64,000 nucleotides of DNA from Streptomyces sp. CBMA291 (GCF_014596525.1 NZ_MSJP01000028.1:1-64000); one strand, 5' to 3'; positions 9,137 through 23,558 are shown, numbered from the stretch's first letter. Program-made: numbers and translations. Notes: generated by a model from the letters alone, not told the origin.

Positions 9137-9185
9137 CGCCGAAGGGCGCTTCGGGGACCAGACCTCCCCGGGGCGCCCTTCGGCG
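9137..9185. terminator. Hairpin after dnaA
   Basis: CGCCGAAGGGCGC (9137-9149) pairs with GCGCCCTTCGGCG (9173-9185), 20 bases after the dnaA stop. There is no T-run. Confidence 0.6.
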
Positions 9186-9239
9186 TTCCCGGCCGCCCGA
9201 GGGGGCCGCCCGGCCGCTCCGGACGCCCCTTCAAGCGCG

Positions 9240-9480
9240 CGGAGAGCCTCCCGGAGCGGTCCACAGGCCTCCCGAACCGGCGCGGACGGACCTTCCGGAC
9301 CGGCCCTCAGTCCGGACCGAACCGGAGGAGACAGACCTCCCGAACCGGCGCGGACAGGCCTTCCGGGCCCGTGCGGACGAGCCTCCCGGAGCGCTCCCGG
9401 GGCGTCACGGCAGACCTTCCGCCCGCTTCTGGAGGCCTCCCGGAGCGCTCCGGAAGCCCCTCCCGACACGTTTCAGAGGC
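9240..9480. repeat. Degenerate GC-rich repeats at the dnaA side of oriC
   Basis: CCTCCCGAACCGGCGCGGAC occurs at 9268-9287 and 9336-9355 (period 68), each followed by a CCTTCCGG element. CCTCCCGGAGCG recurs three times around them. The stretch contains no gene and almost no DnaA boxes. Confidence 0.55.
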
Positions 9481-9540
9481 TTCTCCGGAGCCTCTCGGCC
9501 CCGTGCACAGCTGTGTACGGGCTCCTGTGGGCCGTCTGGG

Positions 9541-10140
9541 TTGTTCGAATACGTCGCCGTGGTGGCGAGTTCTCCACAGATTGCGGGATGATCTCCCGTC
9601 CACAGGTTGGGGACTACGAAGTTATCCGGAACCTGTCCACAGGCTGACCTGGTGACAAGCCATCACCCCAGGTCATCCCCCTGTGGATTTGTGCAGAAAA
9701 GATATCCACAGACTGTGGATGAAGTCTTCGTCCACAGGGGGCCCTGAAAGTTGTCCACCGGCTACCCACAGGGAAGAGGCGGTTGCCCACAGCTTCTCCA
9801 CACCCCTGTCCACTGTTCGGCAACAAAACGGCCCCCCTCACCGCACCGAGTGAAAGCCGTCACATCGATGTGGACGGTTGGGCTGTGGGGAACCTGGGTA
9901 AAGCTGGGGACAGCGCTGGGGACAACTCCCCATGGCCTGTGCATGGGCTGTGCACAACTTTGGGATGTCCACAGAGACCCCGGGTTATCCACTGGTTCTA
10001 CCCACAGGGTCGGTGGACAAAAAACAGCACCTGACCTGCGAAAACGGGGTTATCCACGGTTTCCACAGGCCCTACTACTACTCCCACATAGAGTTAGCTC
10101 GGAATCCGCTTCGAAGTGGGTGCTGTGGACAACTTGGCCT
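9541..10140. other. oriC: Chromosomal replication origin oriC (DnaA-box array)
   Basis: The dnaA-dnaN intergenic region (9118-10259, 1142 bases) holds no gene. Its right half is packed with DnaA boxes resembling TTGTCCACA on both strands. The best are TGTGGACAA 10124-10132 (perfect, minus), ATATCCACA 9702-9710, CTGTCCACA 9633-9641, TCGTCCACA 9728-9736, TTGTCCACC 9751-9759, TTGCCCACA 9783-9791, TTCTCCACA 9570-9578 and 9794-9802, ATGTCCACA 9965-9973, TTATCCACT 9985-9993, CTACCCACA 9762-9770 and 9998-10006, TTATCCACG 10050-10058 and, on the minus strand, 9869-9877, 9714-9722 and 10012-10020. About twenty boxes, mostly imperfect, is the known Streptomyces oriC design. No clear AT-rich unwinding element is visible. 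Confidence 0.95.
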
Positions 10141-10259
10141 CGGAGCGCCGACTCGCCCTCGACTCGACTTGACCGCCGAGCAGCGACGAGTGTCGGCGGC
10201 GTAGGTCAGACTGGTTCTCGCAGTCGACGAAGAGCCAGCAACAGCAGGAGGCGGTTCCG

Positions 10260-11390
10260 GTGAAGATCCGGGTGGAGCGCGATGTACTCGCGGAGGCGGT
10301 GGCCTGGGTGGCCCGAAGCCTCCCGGCCCGTCCGCCGGCGCCCGTGCTCGCGGGCCTTCTGCTGAAGGCCGAGGACGGCGCGCTGAGCTTCTCCAGCTTC
10401 GACTACGAGGTCTCGGCCCGCGTCTCCGTCGAGGCGGAGGTCGAGGAGGACGGCACCGTCCTGGTCTCCGGCAGACTGCTCGCCGACATCTGCCGCGCCC
10501 TCCCCAACCGCCCGGTGGAGATCTCCACCGACGGCGTGCGGGCCACCGTGGTCTGCGGCTCCTCCCGCTTCACCCTCCACACCCTGCCCGTGGAGGAGTA
10601 CCCGGCGCTTCCGGAGATGCCCACCGCGACCGGCACCGTCCCCGGCGAGGTCTTCGCCTCCGCCGCCTCGCAGGTGGCGATCGCCGCAGGCCGTGACGAC
10701 ACGCTTCCCGTCCTCACCGGTGTGCGCATCGAGATCGAGGGCGACACCGTCACCCTGGCCTCCACCGACCGCTACCGCTTCGCGGTCCGCGAGTTCCTGT
10801 GGAAGCCGGAGTCCCCGGACGCCTCCGCCGTCGCCCTGGTGCCCGCGAAGACCCTCCTGGACACCGCGAAGGCGCTCACCAGCGGCGACACGGTCACCCT
10901 GGCGCTCTCCGGCTCCGGCAAGGGCGAAGGCCTCATCGGCTTCGAGGGCGCGGGCCGCCGCACCACCACCCGGCTCCTCGAAGGCGACCTGCCCAAGTAC
11001 CGGACGCTCTTCCCGACCGAGTTCAACTCGATCGCCGTGATCGAGACCGCCCCCTTCGTCGAGGCCGTCAAGCGCGTGGCCCTGGTGGCCGAGCGCAACA
11101 CCCCGGTCCGGCTGAGCTTCGAGCAGGGCGTGCTCATCCTGGAAGCCGGTTCCAGCGACGACGCACAGGCTGTGGAGCGGGTCGACGCACGGCTGGAGGG
11201 CGACGACATCTCGATCGCCTTCAACCCGACCTTCCTCCTGGACGGCCTGAGCGCGATCGACTCCCCGGTCGCCCAGCTCTCCTTCACCACCTCCACCAAG
11301 CCCGCGCTGCTGAGCGGCAAGCCGGCCCTGGACGCCGAGGCGGACGAGGCGTACAAGTACCTGATCATGCCGGTGCGCCTCTCCGGCTGA
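10260..11390 (+). CDS. dnaN: DNA polymerase III beta subunit (sliding clamp)
   Basis: A 376-residue processivity clamp. MKIRVERDVLAEAVAWVARSL opens domain 1. Three similar beta-clamp domains follow, about residues 1-120, 130-245 and 250-376, with AAGRDDTLPVLTGV in domain 2 and the C-terminal YLIMPVRL motif that contributes to the peptide-binding pocket. The GTG at 10260 follows AGGAGG. It is the first gene downstream of oriC and shares its direction with dnaA. Confidence 0.98.
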   Translation: MKIRVERDVLAEAVAWVARSLPARPPAPVLAGLLLKAEDGALSFSSFDYEVSARVSVEAEVEEDGTVLVSGRLLADICRALPNRPVEISTDGVRATVVCGSSRFTLHTLPVEEYPALPEMPTATGTVPGEVFASAASQVAIAAGRDDTLPVLTGVRIEIEGDTVTLASTDRYRFAVREFLWKPESPDASAVALVPAKTLLDTAKALTSGDTVTLALSGSGKGEGLIGFEGAGRRTTTRLLEGDLPKYRTLFPTEFNSIAVIETAPFVEAVKRVALVAERNTPVRLSFEQGVLILEAGSSDDAQAVERVDARLEGDDISIAFNPTFLLDGLSAIDSPVAQLSFTTSTKPALLSGKPALDAEADEAYKYLIMPVRLSG

Positions 11391-11511
11391 CCCGCCTCAC
11401 GGGGGTCCCCCGGGCTTCGCCTGAGCGGCTGACCCCACAGGTGTGCACCCGCGTCCGGGCGTAGGCTCGGACGCGGGTACGAACCGCACACGACGCTTAA
11501 GGAATCATCTG

Positions 11512-12390
11512 ATGGAGCTCGGTCTCGTCGGTCTCGGCAAGATGGGCGGCAACATGCGCGAGCGCATCCGCCGCGCAGGCCACACCGTCATCGGATACGA
11601 CCGCAACCCGGACCTCGCCGACGTCCACAGCCTGGAAGAGCTTGTGGGCAAGCTCAAGGGCCCCCGTGTCGTGTGGGTCATGGTTCCGGCCGGTGCCGCG
11701 ACCCAGTCCACCATCGACGAGCTGGCCGGACTGCTCTCCCCCGGCGACATCGTCGTGGACGGCGGGAACTCCCGCTGGACCGACGACGAGAAGCACGCCG
11801 AGGAGCTGGCGGCCAAGGGCATCGGCTTCGTCGACTGCGGCGTCTCCGGCGGCGTCTGGGGCCTGGAGAACGGCTACGCCCTGATGTACGGCGGCTCCGC
11901 CGAGGACGTGGCGAGGGTCCAGCCGATCTTCGACGCCCTCAAGCCCGAGGGCGAGTTCGGCTCGGTCCACGCGGGCAAGGTCGGCGCCGGACACTTCGCG
12001 AAGATGGTCCACAACGGCATCGAGTACGCGATGATGCAGGCCTACGCCGAGGGCTGGGAGCTCCTGGAGAAGGTCGACTCCGTCACCGACGTGCGCGAGG
12101 TCTTCCGCTCCTGGCAGGAGGGCACGGTCATCCGTTCCTGGCTGCTCGACCTCGCGGTGAACGCGCTGGACGAGGACGAGCACCTCGACCAGCTCCGCGG
12201 CTACGCGTCGGACTCCGGCGAAGGCCGGTGGACCGTCGAGGCGGCCATCGACAACGCCGTGCCGCTGCCCGCGATCACCGCCTCGCTCTTCGCGCGGTTC
12301 GCCTCCCGCCAGGACGACTCCCCGCAGATGAAGATGATCGCCGCGCTGCGCAACCAGTTCGGCGGGCACGCGGTCGAGACGAAGAAGTAA
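11512..12390 (+). CDS. gnd: 6-phosphogluconate dehydrogenase, decarboxylating (short Gnd/YqeC type)
   Basis: A 292-residue NAD(P)-dependent dehydrogenase of the short (about 300-residue) 6PGDH branch. The Rossmann motif is [32 protein letters not shown] and [23 protein letters not shown] form the substrate-binding loop, followed by [13 protein letters not shown] with the catalytic lysine. The ATG at 11512 has AAGGA about seven bases before it; the frame is open further upstream but without support. The placement between dnaN and recF is a Streptomyces trait. It converts 6-phosphogluconate to ribulose 5-phosphate, CO2 and NAD(P)H in the oxidative pentose phosphate route. Confidence 0.93.
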   Translation: MELGLVGLGKMGGNMRERIRRAGHTVIGYDRNPDLADVHSLEELVGKLKGPRVVWVMVPAGAATQSTIDELAGLLSPGDIVVDGGNSRWTDDEKHAEELAAKGIGFVDCGVSGGVWGLENGYALMYGGSAEDVARVQPIFDALKPEGEFGSVHAGKVGAGHFAKMVHNGIEYAMMQAYAEGWELLEKVDSVTDVREVFRSWQEGTVIRSWLLDLAVNALDEDEHLDQLRGYASDSGEGRWTVEAAIDNAVPLPAITASLFARFASRQDDSPQMKMIAALRNQFGGHAVETKK

Positions 12391-12449
12391 TCCACAGGCT
12401 GTGCGCCCCGCGGTGCACAGCCGCCGGGGAAGAAGGTCGGCGTCCAACC

Positions 12450-13571
12450 ATGCACGTCACGCATCTCTCGCTGGCCGACTTCCGCTCGTACGCCCGGGTC
12501 GAGGTTCCGCTCGACCCGGGCGTCACGGCTTTCGTCGGCGCCAACGGCCAGGGGAAGACCAATCTGGTCGAGGCCGTCGGCTATCTCGCGACCCTCTCCA
12601 GCCACCGGGTCGCCTCCGACGCACCCCTCGTCCGCATGGGGGCCGAGCGCGCCGTCGTCCGCGCCGCCGTCACCCAGGGCGAGCGCTCCCAGCTGATCGA
12701 ACTCGAACTCAACCCCGGCCGCGCCAACCGCGCCCGCGTCAACAGGTCCTCGCAGGTCAGACCGCGTGATGTGCTGGGCATCGTACGGACCGTGCTGTTC
12801 GCCCCCGAGGACCTCGCCCTGGTGAAGGGCGACCCCGGCGAGCGCCGCCGCTTCCTCGACGAGCTGATCACCGCCCGCACCCCGCGCATGGCCGGGGTCC
12901 GCTCCGACTACGAGCGGGTGCTCAAGCAGCGCAACACCCTGCTGAAGTCGGCCGCGATGGCCCGGCGGCACGGCGGCCGCGGCATGGACCTGTCGACCCT
13001 CGACGTCTGGGACCAGCACCTGGCGCACGCCGGAGCGGAGCTGCTCGCCCAGCGGCTCGACCTGATCTCCGTACTGCGCCCGCTCGCGGACAAGGCGTAC
13101 GAACAGCTGGCACCCGGCGGCGGGCCCGTCCACCTGGAGTACCGGCCCTCCGCGCCCGGCACCGGACAGACCCGCGAGGAGCTGTACGGGCAGCTGATCG
13201 CCGCCCTCGCCGAGGTGCGCAAGCAGGAGATCGAACGGGGCGTCACCCTGGTCGGGCCGCACCGCGACGAACTCCTCCTCAAGCTCGGCGAACTGCCCGC
13301 CAAGGGGTACGCGAGCCACGGCGAGTCCTGGTCGTACGCGCTGGCGCTGCGGCTCGCCTCATACGAGCTGCTGCGCGCCGAGGGCAACGAACCCGTCCTG
13401 GTCCTGGACGACGTCTTCGCCGAACTCGACGCGCGGCGGCGCGAGCGGCTCGCGGAGCTGGTGGCCGACGGCGAGCAGGTGCTCGTCACCGCCGCCGTCG
13501 ACGACGACGTGCCGGGCGTCCTCGCCGGGACGCGGTACCGGGTGGCCGGCGGGACCGTGGAGCGGGCATGA
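12450..13571 (+). CDS. recF: DNA replication and repair protein RecF
   Basis: A 373-residue SMC-like ATPase that loads RecA at gaps and supports replication restart. [21 protein letters not shown] is the typical N-terminus; Walker A is at residues 30-37 (GANGQGKT). The ABC-type end of the protein contains [15 protein letters not shown] and the Walker [12 protein letters not shown]. The start lies about 60 bases after gnd, and the stop overlaps dciA by four bases (ATGA). Confidence 0.97.
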   Translation: MHVTHLSLADFRSYARVEVPLDPGVTAFVGANGQGKTNLVEAVGYLATLSSHRVASDAPLVRMGAERAVVRAAVTQGERSQLIELELNPGRANRARVNRSSQVRPRDVLGIVRTVLFAPEDLALVKGDPGERRRFLDELITARTPRMAGVRSDYERVLKQRNTLLKSAAMARRHGGRGMDLSTLDVWDQHLAHAGAELLAQRLDLISVLRPLADKAYEQLAPGGGPVHLEYRPSAPGTGQTREELYGQLIAALAEVRKQEIERGVTLVGPHRDELLLKLGELPAKGYASHGESWSYALALRLASYELLRAEGNEPVLVLDDVFAELDARRRERLAELVADGEQVLVTAAVDDDVPGVLAGTRYRVAGGTVERA

Positions 13572-14122
13572 GCGAGGAGACTTCCCCACAGCCTGTGGAC
13601 AGGCCCGCCGCGCCCGAGCCCTCCGGGGTCGACCTCGCCCGGGTCGCCCTGCGCGCCGCCAAGGAACAGGCGAAGGCGCGGGGCGCCGCCGCCCAGCAGA
13701 AGAAGCAGGCCCGGCGCGGCGGCGGACTGCGCTCCGGGGCCCGCGCCGACGGACGCGACCCGATGGCACTGGGCGCCGCGATCAACCGGCTGATCACCGA
13801 ACGGGGCTGGGAGACCCCGGCGGCCGTCGGCGGCGTCATGGGCCGCTGGCCGCAGATCGTCGGCGAGGACCTGGCCAAACACTGCGTACCGCTGAAGTTC
13901 GACGAAGAGCCGGACGCCCGGGTGCTGACCGTGCAGTGCGACTCCACGGCGTGGGCGACCCAGCTGCGGCTGCTCGCGCCCCGCCTCGTCGCCCGCCTCA
14001 ACGAGGACCTCGGCCACGGCACCGTACGGCTGATCAAGGTCCTCGGCCCCGGGGCACCCCGCCGCGGCTACGGCCCCCTGCGGGCTCCCGGCTCCATGGG
14101 CCCCGGCGACACGTACGGATAG
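13568..14122 (+). CDS. DciA-like DUF721 protein (candidate replicative helicase loader)
   Basis: A 184-residue protein. The N-terminal 60 residues are Ala/Lys/Arg-rich and probably disordered. The C-terminal DUF721 domain starts near [18 protein letters not shown] and includes [20 protein letters not shown] and [22 protein letters not shown]721/DciA is the DnaB-helicase loading factor of bacteria that lack DnaC/DnaI. The position in dnaA-dnaN-recF-gyrB agrees with that role, though the function of this copy is inferred. It is translationally coupled to recF, and a CTGTCCACA-type DnaA box lies in its first codons on the minus strand (near 13594). Confidence 0.88.
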   Translation: MSEETSPQPVDRPAAPEPSGVDLARVALRAAKEQAKARGAAAQQKKQARRGGGLRSGARADGRDPMALGAAINRLITERGWETPAAVGGVMGRWPQIVGEDLAKHCVPLKFDEEPDARVLTVQCDSTAWATQLRLLAPRLVARLNEDLGHGTVRLIKVLGPGAPRRGYGPLRAPGSMGPGDTYG

Positions 14123-16833
<2,711 letters not shown>

Positions 16834-16873
16834 GTCGGCCCCGCTGACCGTACGAAAGGACTGACGACCAGCA

Positions 16874-19489
<2,616 letters not shown>

Positions 19490-19493
19490 GAGC

Positions 19494-20156
19494 GTGAGTG
19501 GAGCCACGGGCGCCGGATCGGCGGCTGCCGGAGCTTCTGCTGGTGCTGGAGCGAACGGCGCCCGTGGCCCCGCCACGGACTCCCAGGGGGTAGCGGTGAC
19601 GGACACTCGGGGGCAGCAGCCCTCGTACGAGAGCTACAACGGGCCGCTGCCCGGCGAGCGCGGAAGCGCCCAGCCGGCGGGGCCCTACCATCCGCCGCAG
19701 GCGTACGGCGCTCCGGCGTCGGACGCCCGGCAGTCGGGGACCGGCGCCGTGCGCCGGCCGCGTACGGGGGCGCGCACCACGCCCAGGACGCGCAAGGCGC
19801 GGCTGCGGGTGGCCAAGGCCGACCCGTGGTCGGTGATGAAGGTGAGCTTCCTGCTCTCCATCGCGCTGGGGGTCTGCACGGTCGTCGCGGCGGCCGTGCT
19901 GTGGATGGTCATGGACGCCATGGGCGTCTTCTCGACGGTCGGCGGCACGATCAGCGAGGCCACCGGCTCCAACGAGTCCAACGGCTTCGACCTCCAGTCG
20001 TTCCTGTCGCTGCCGAGGGTGCTGATGTTCACCTCGGTCATCGCGGTGATCGACGTGGTCCTGATGACCGCCCTGGCGACGCTCGGCGCGTTCATCTACA
20101 ACCTGTCGGCGGGCTTCGTGGGCGGCGTGGAACTCACGCTGGCCGAGGACGAGTGA
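19494..20156 (+). CDS. DUF3566 membrane protein
   Basis: A 220-residue protein linked to gyrA in most actinobacteria. The first 110 residues are Ala/Gly/Pro-rich and probably cytoplasmic. Two membrane helices follow (VSFLLSIALGVCTVVAAAVLWMV near residue 125; MFTSVIAVIDVVLMTALATLGAF near 185), with a short loop containing SEATGSN between them. The GTG at 19494, four bases after the gyrA stop, uses GGAG inside the end of gyrA. No biochemical role is known to me. A terminator-like region and a tRNA follow. Confidence 0.85.
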   Translation: MSGATGAGSAAAGASAGAGANGARGPATDSQGVAVTDTRGQQPSYESYNGPLPGERGSAQPAGPYHPPQAYGAPASDARQSGTGAVRRPRTGARTTPRTRKARLRVAKADPWSVMKVSFLLSIALGVCTVVAAAVLWMVMDAMGVFSTVGGTISEATGSNESNGFDLQSFLSLPRVLMFTSVIAVIDVVLMTALATLGAFIYNLSAGFVGGVELTLAEDE

Positions 20157-20195
20157 CCTTCTGACGACGGCGCGGGGGCCGGGCGGTAGCCGATT

Positions 20196-20224
20196 TTGGG
20201 ACTGGCCCCCACGTGCGCTAATCT
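20196..20224 (+). promoter_or_regulatory. Promoter of tRNA-Ile
   Basis: TTGGGA (20196-20201) and TAATCT (20219-20224) are separated by exactly 17 bases, and tRNA-Ile begins 40 bases after the -10 box. The same CTAATCTTCAG word occurs before tRNA-Leu at 45404. Confidence 0.65.
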
Positions 20225-20264
20225 TCAGGAGTCAGCGCGCGGGACATACACCGCAAGGCGCGGC

Positions 20265-20338
20265 GGGGCTATAGCTCAGTTGGTTAGAGCGCATCCCTGA
20301 TAAGGATGAGGCCACAGGTTCAAATCCTGTTAGCCCCA
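20265..20338 (+). tRNA. tRNA-Ile (anticodon GAT)
   Basis: A 74-base cloverleaf: acceptor GGGGCTA pairs with TAGCCCC, the D-arm contains AGCTCAGTTGGTTAGAGC, the anticodon GAT lies at 20299-20301, and the T-arm is CAGGTTCAAATCCTG. The discriminator is A at 20338; CCA is not encoded. Confidence 0.97.
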
Positions 20339-20346
20339 CAGGCAGG

Positions 20347-20385
20347 ATCGGCCCGGACGGTTTCCCCGTCCGGGCCGATCTTTTT
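20347..20385 (+). terminator. Rho-independent terminator of tRNA-Ile
   Basis: ATCGGCCCGGACGG (20347-20360) pairs perfectly with CCGTCCGGGCCGAT (20366-20379) around a TTTCC loop, then CTTTTTG. A classic structure. Confidence 0.92.
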
Positions 20386-20494
20386 GTCATGGGGCGGTCG
20401 ACGGCGGAACCCCGTACAGGTCACCGATCGGTATCGGTCGATGTGTAGAGTGGACGTCAGTAGTCCCTACGTCAACGAAGGACGAGGTCGCGCG

Positions 20495-20629
20495 GTGAAG
20501 AAGCTTCTCCTGGTCGCACTGGCCGCCATCGGCGGGCTCCTCGTGTACCGCCAGATCCAGGCGGATCGCGCCGAGCAGGACCTGTGGACGGAGGCGACCG
20601 ACTCCGTGCCCGCAGGTTCCGGTGTCTGA
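20495..20629 (+). CDS. DLW-39 family small protein
   Basis: A 44-residue protein: MKKLLLVALAAIGGLLVYRQ forms a hydrophobic N-terminal segment, followed by QADRAEQDLWTEATDSV, including the DLW triad that names the family. Its function is unknown; it is probably an inner-membrane or secreted micropeptide. The GTG at 20495 follows an AAGGACGAGG stretch. Conserved linkage downstream of gyrA/tRNA-Ile supports it as a real gene. A hairpin follows the stop. Confidence 0.88.
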   Translation: MKKLLLVALAAIGGLLVYRQIQADRAEQDLWTEATDSVPAGSGV

Positions 20630-20651
20630 GACGCAGACCGTCTGTGGGTGA

Positions 20652-20682
20652 AGCCCCGGCCACGCTTGAGCGTGCCGGGGCT
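20652..20682 (+). terminator. Terminator after the DLW-39 gene
   Basis: AGCCCCGGC pairs with GCCGGGGCT, with an extra inner ACGC/GCGT stem around TTGA (20652-20682), 23 bases after the stop. Confidence 0.75.
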
Positions 20683-20766
20683 TCGCTCTGTTCCGAGCAC
20701 CATGATCCCTTGCTTGTGTGAAGAGCCGACGGTGTGAAGTGCCGGCGGTGTGCCGAGGAGGAGCGC

Positions 20767-22122
20767 GTGAGGAAGCGGGCCGGTGCGAGCCGGTGGGCGG
20801 GGGCCCTGATCACGACGGCCGCGGCGGTGGGCGTGACGGCGGCGGGGACGGCCCCGGCGACGGCCGCGGGGCCCCCGCCCGCGCGGGCGGCGGTCTCCGC
20901 CGTACGAGGGCCCGCACAGGCCCCTCCCGGATACGGCTTCGACGGCTCGGCCGAGCGCGTCCGGGGGGCCGCCTCAAGCTCCGACGCGGTCGCGCTGTCG
21001 ACCGGGCGGACCTACCGGGACACCCTGCGGAAGGACGGCCGGGTCTACTACCGGGTCGACCTCGACGCGGAACTCAACGCGTACGTCTCCGTCGTCGCCG
21101 TCCCCAAGGCGGGCGGCAGGGTCGAGTACGGCGACGGTTTCGAGGTCAGCCTCCAGGACGGCTCCGGCGTCGAGTGCGGTGCCCAGCGGGCCCGTTTCTC
21201 CTCCGCCGAGTACCCCCGGCCGCTCGCCGCCTACGCCCGCCGCACCCTCGACGGCACCGGCTCCACCTGTCGGCAGGCGGGCGCCTACTACGTGCTCGTC
21301 GAGCGCCAGTCGAAGCCCGGCTCCTCCCCGGACGACTGGGACCTCGAACTCCGCTACACGACCGAGCCGGGGCTGCGGAAGGCCGGTCCCGCCGAGCTGC
21401 CCGAGGTCTGGCCTTCCGGCACGCCCGCCCCGCCCGCCGGGGGCCCTCGCGGGCGGCAGGGCGGCTCGGGGATCGTGGACGCCGTCTCGCTCGGGGAGGG
21501 CGAGTGGCGCGCCGACATCCGCCCCGGGCAGACGCTCTTCTACCGGGTCCCCGTCGACTGGGGTCAACAGCTCTTCGCGGGCGCCGAACTCGGCAGCGGC
21601 GCCACCGGAAAGAAGTACATCGGCAACGCCCTGGTGCTCTCCCTGGAGAACCCGGCGCTCGGGCACGTCGCCGACCGGACGGTCTCCTACGACGGGAAAC
21701 CCTCCACGCTGGCGCTGGCCCCGCTGCGGCCGGTGGCCCACGAGAACCGCACCTCGTACGCCGAGGACACCGGCGGCATGCGGTTCGCCGGCTGGTACTA
21801 CCTCGCGGCCACGCTGAACCCGGCGGTCGGGCAGGAGTACGGGGAGGGCACGGTGCCGCTGACGCTCCGGATCGTGCTGCGGGGCCAGGCCGGGCCCGGT
21901 CCGGGGTACGTGGCCGACCCGGGCCCGTTCGCGGTGACCGCCGCCGACCGGAAGGCGGCCGAGGAAGGCGCCGCCGGGTCGGCGGGCGAGACCGCCGCCG
22001 CCGGACGGAGCGGGCCGATGCGCGCGCTCGCGGCGACGGGGCTCGGCGGGGGCACGCTGTTGCTGCTGTGGCTGGGCGGGTGGACGGTACGGGCGAGGCG
22101 CGGAGCGAGGGCGAGGGCTTAG
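20767..22122 (+). CDS. Exported, C-terminally membrane-anchored protein of unknown function
   Basis: A 451-residue protein I do not recognise. It has a Sec-type signal: basic MRKRAGASRW, a hydrophobic AGALITTAAAVGVTAAG and an Ala-x-Ala cleavage region (PATAAG). The extracellular part seems to hold two copies of a beta-sandwich module. Copy one spans about residues 55-215 (SSDAVALSTGRTYRDTLRKD, YYRVDL, CRQAGAYYVLVER). Copy two spans about 235-395 (GIVDAVSLGEGEWRADIRPG, LFYRVPV, GWYYLAATLN). Both contain a G-x-x-(Y/W)-x-x-x-(L/I) start and an (L/V)FYRV-type strand. A membrane helix (ALAATGLGGGTLLLLWLGGWTV) and basic tail end it. The GTG at 20767 has GAGGAGGA directly upstream. It converges on the kinase gene 38 bases away. 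Confidence 0.75.
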   Translation: MRKRAGASRWAGALITTAAAVGVTAAGTAPATAAGPPPARAAVSAVRGPAQAPPGYGFDGSAERVRGAASSSDAVALSTGRTYRDTLRKDGRVYYRVDLDAELNAYVSVVAVPKAGGRVEYGDGFEVSLQDGSGVECGAQRARFSSAEYPRPLAAYARRTLDGTGSTCRQAGAYYVLVERQSKPGSSPDDWDLELRYTTEPGLRKAGPAELPEVWPSGTPAPPAGGPRGRQGGSGIVDAVSLGEGEWRADIRPGQTLFYRVPVDWGQQLFAGAELGSGATGKKYIGNALVLSLENPALGHVADRTVSYDGKPSTLALAPLRPVAHENRTSYAEDTGGMRFAGWYYLAATLNPAVGQEYGEGTVPLTLRIVLRGQAGPGPGYVADPGPFAVTAADRKAAEEGAAGSAGETAAAGRSGPMRALAATGLGGGTLLLLWLGGWTVRARRGARARA

Positions 22123-22160
22123 GAGCCCGCCCGTCTCTCTCCCCCCCCGGCTCCCCAGGG

Positions 22161-23558
22161 TCAGATCCGGCCGAGGGCCCAGAAGCCGACGGCGTAGCAG
22201 AGCAGGGCGAGCAGCAGGACCGGGACGGCCACCTTGGCGGGCGGGCCCGCGCGGCGCGCCGGGGCGGGTGAGGACTGAGAGACGTACGGGACCGGCGGGG
22301 TCGGCCCGGTCATCGGTCCGGCCGGTCCGGCCATCAGACCCGTCGGTCCCGCTGTCGGCCCGGTCATCGGTCCGGTCAGTCCGGCCGCCGGTCCCGCTGT
22401 CGGTCCGGTCATCGGTCCGGTCGTGGCGTACGGGTTCTGCGCGGCGGGTGTGGCGGGTGCGGCCGTCGGGTGGGCGGTGTACGGCGGGGCGTACGGGGAA
22501 GGCACGGGCGGTCCATAGGCGGCGGGGGCCGCCATGGGGGCCGGTGCTCCCGTGGATGGCGGTGCCGCCGTGGGTGTCCGTTCGGAGGTCGGGGCGGCGG
22601 GGCCCGTGACCGGGGCGGGCAGCCGGAAGCTGCCGGTCTCGGAGGGGTCGACGGGGCTCGCGGGCGGCGCGGGGCGCGTGACGGGTCCCTCGGGGCCGAA
22701 CCCCGGGGGAAGGGGGCCGAGCCGGTCGAGTACGGAGACCGGGTGCGCGTCGGGGCGGGGCTCGGGCAGCAGCTCGACGGCCGCGCCGAGGGCCTTGCGC
22801 GCGCCCGTGGCCGTACGGAACCGGGTCTGCGGATCGGGCTGGAGCAGCCCGGCGAGAACCTGCCACAGGGGCTCGGGGACGCCCTCGGGGGCGCCGGGCG
22901 TGCCGTGCTCGACGAAGTGCGCGACCAGGGCCCCGGAGTCGGGCTTGCGGCCCTGGAGCAGATGGAGCGCGACCAGGCCGACGGCGAACAGGTCGGCGGG
23001 GACGTCGGGTTCGGCGCCGTAGAGCTGCTCGGGCGCGAGGTAGCCGGGGGTCCCCACCACGTAGGCGGTCTCGGTCAGGCGCGGCTCGCCCTTCCGCATG
23101 GCGATGCCGAAGTCGGAGAGGCGCAGATGGGGCCGGCCGGTGCCGGTGACCTCCAGGAGGAGGTTGGCGGGTTTGACGTCCCGGTGCACGACCCCTTCGG
23201 CGTGCACCGAGGCCAGGCCCGAGAGGAGCTGGTCGAGCAGGACGCAGACGAAGCGGGGCGGCAGCGGGCCCTGGTCGCGGACGACCTCGGCGAGGGAGCC
23301 CCCGGCGACGAGGTCCATGGTGAACAGGACCTTGTCGTCGTCGGCGGCCCAGCTGGCCGGGGCGAGGACATGCGGGTGGTCGATCCGCAGCGCCTGCTCG
23401 CGTACGAAGCGGAGCAGGGTGTGGGCGTCGCTCTGGAGGAGCACCTTGGCCGCCACGTAACGGCGGCGCCGGTGGTCCCAGGCGCGCCAGACGGCACCCG
23501 CGCCGCCCCTGCCGATCGGGTCGACAAGCTCGTACCGTCCGGCGAAGACCTCACCCAT
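22161..23558 (-). CDS. Serine/threonine protein kinase with C-terminal membrane anchor
   Basis: A 465-residue kinase. The catalytic domain covers about residues 8-265: glycine loop GRGGAGAVW, ATP lysine K38 (VAAKVLL), HRDVKPAN catalytic loop with D127, and DFG with D149. A GTPGYLAPEQ activation segment follows. The linker (about 300-435) is Pro/Ala/Thr-rich with degenerate repeats around GPMTGPTAGP. One hydrophobic helix (VAVPVLLLALLCYAVGFWAL) ends at the C-terminus, leaving almost nothing outside the membrane, so no external sensor domain is present. The ATG at 23558 starts the protein exactly at MGEVFAGRYELV. It lies 62 bases after the HTH gene on the same strand. Confidence 0.92.
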   Translation of the reverse strand: MGEVFAGRYELVDPIGRGGAGAVWRAWDHRRRRYVAAKVLLQSDAHTLLRFVREQALRIDHPHVLAPASWAADDDKVLFTMDLVAGGSLAEVVRDQGPLPPRFVCVLLDQLLSGLASVHAEGVVHRDVKPANLLLEVTGTGRPHLRLSDFGIAMRKGEPRLTETAYVVGTPGYLAPEQLYGAEPDVPADLFAVGLVALHLLQGRKPDSGALVAHFVEHGTPGAPEGVPEPLWQVLAGLLQPDPQTRFRTATGARKALGAAVELLPEPRPDAHPVSVLDRLGPLPPGFGPEGPVTRPAPPASPVDPSETGSFRLPAPVTGPAAPTSERTPTAAPPSTGAPAPMAAPAAYGPPVPSPYAPPYTAHPTAAPATPAAQNPYATTGPMTGPTAGPAAGLTGPMTGPTAGPTGLMAGPAGPMTGPTPPVPYVSQSSPAPARRAGPPAKVAVPVLLLALLCYAVGFWALGRI

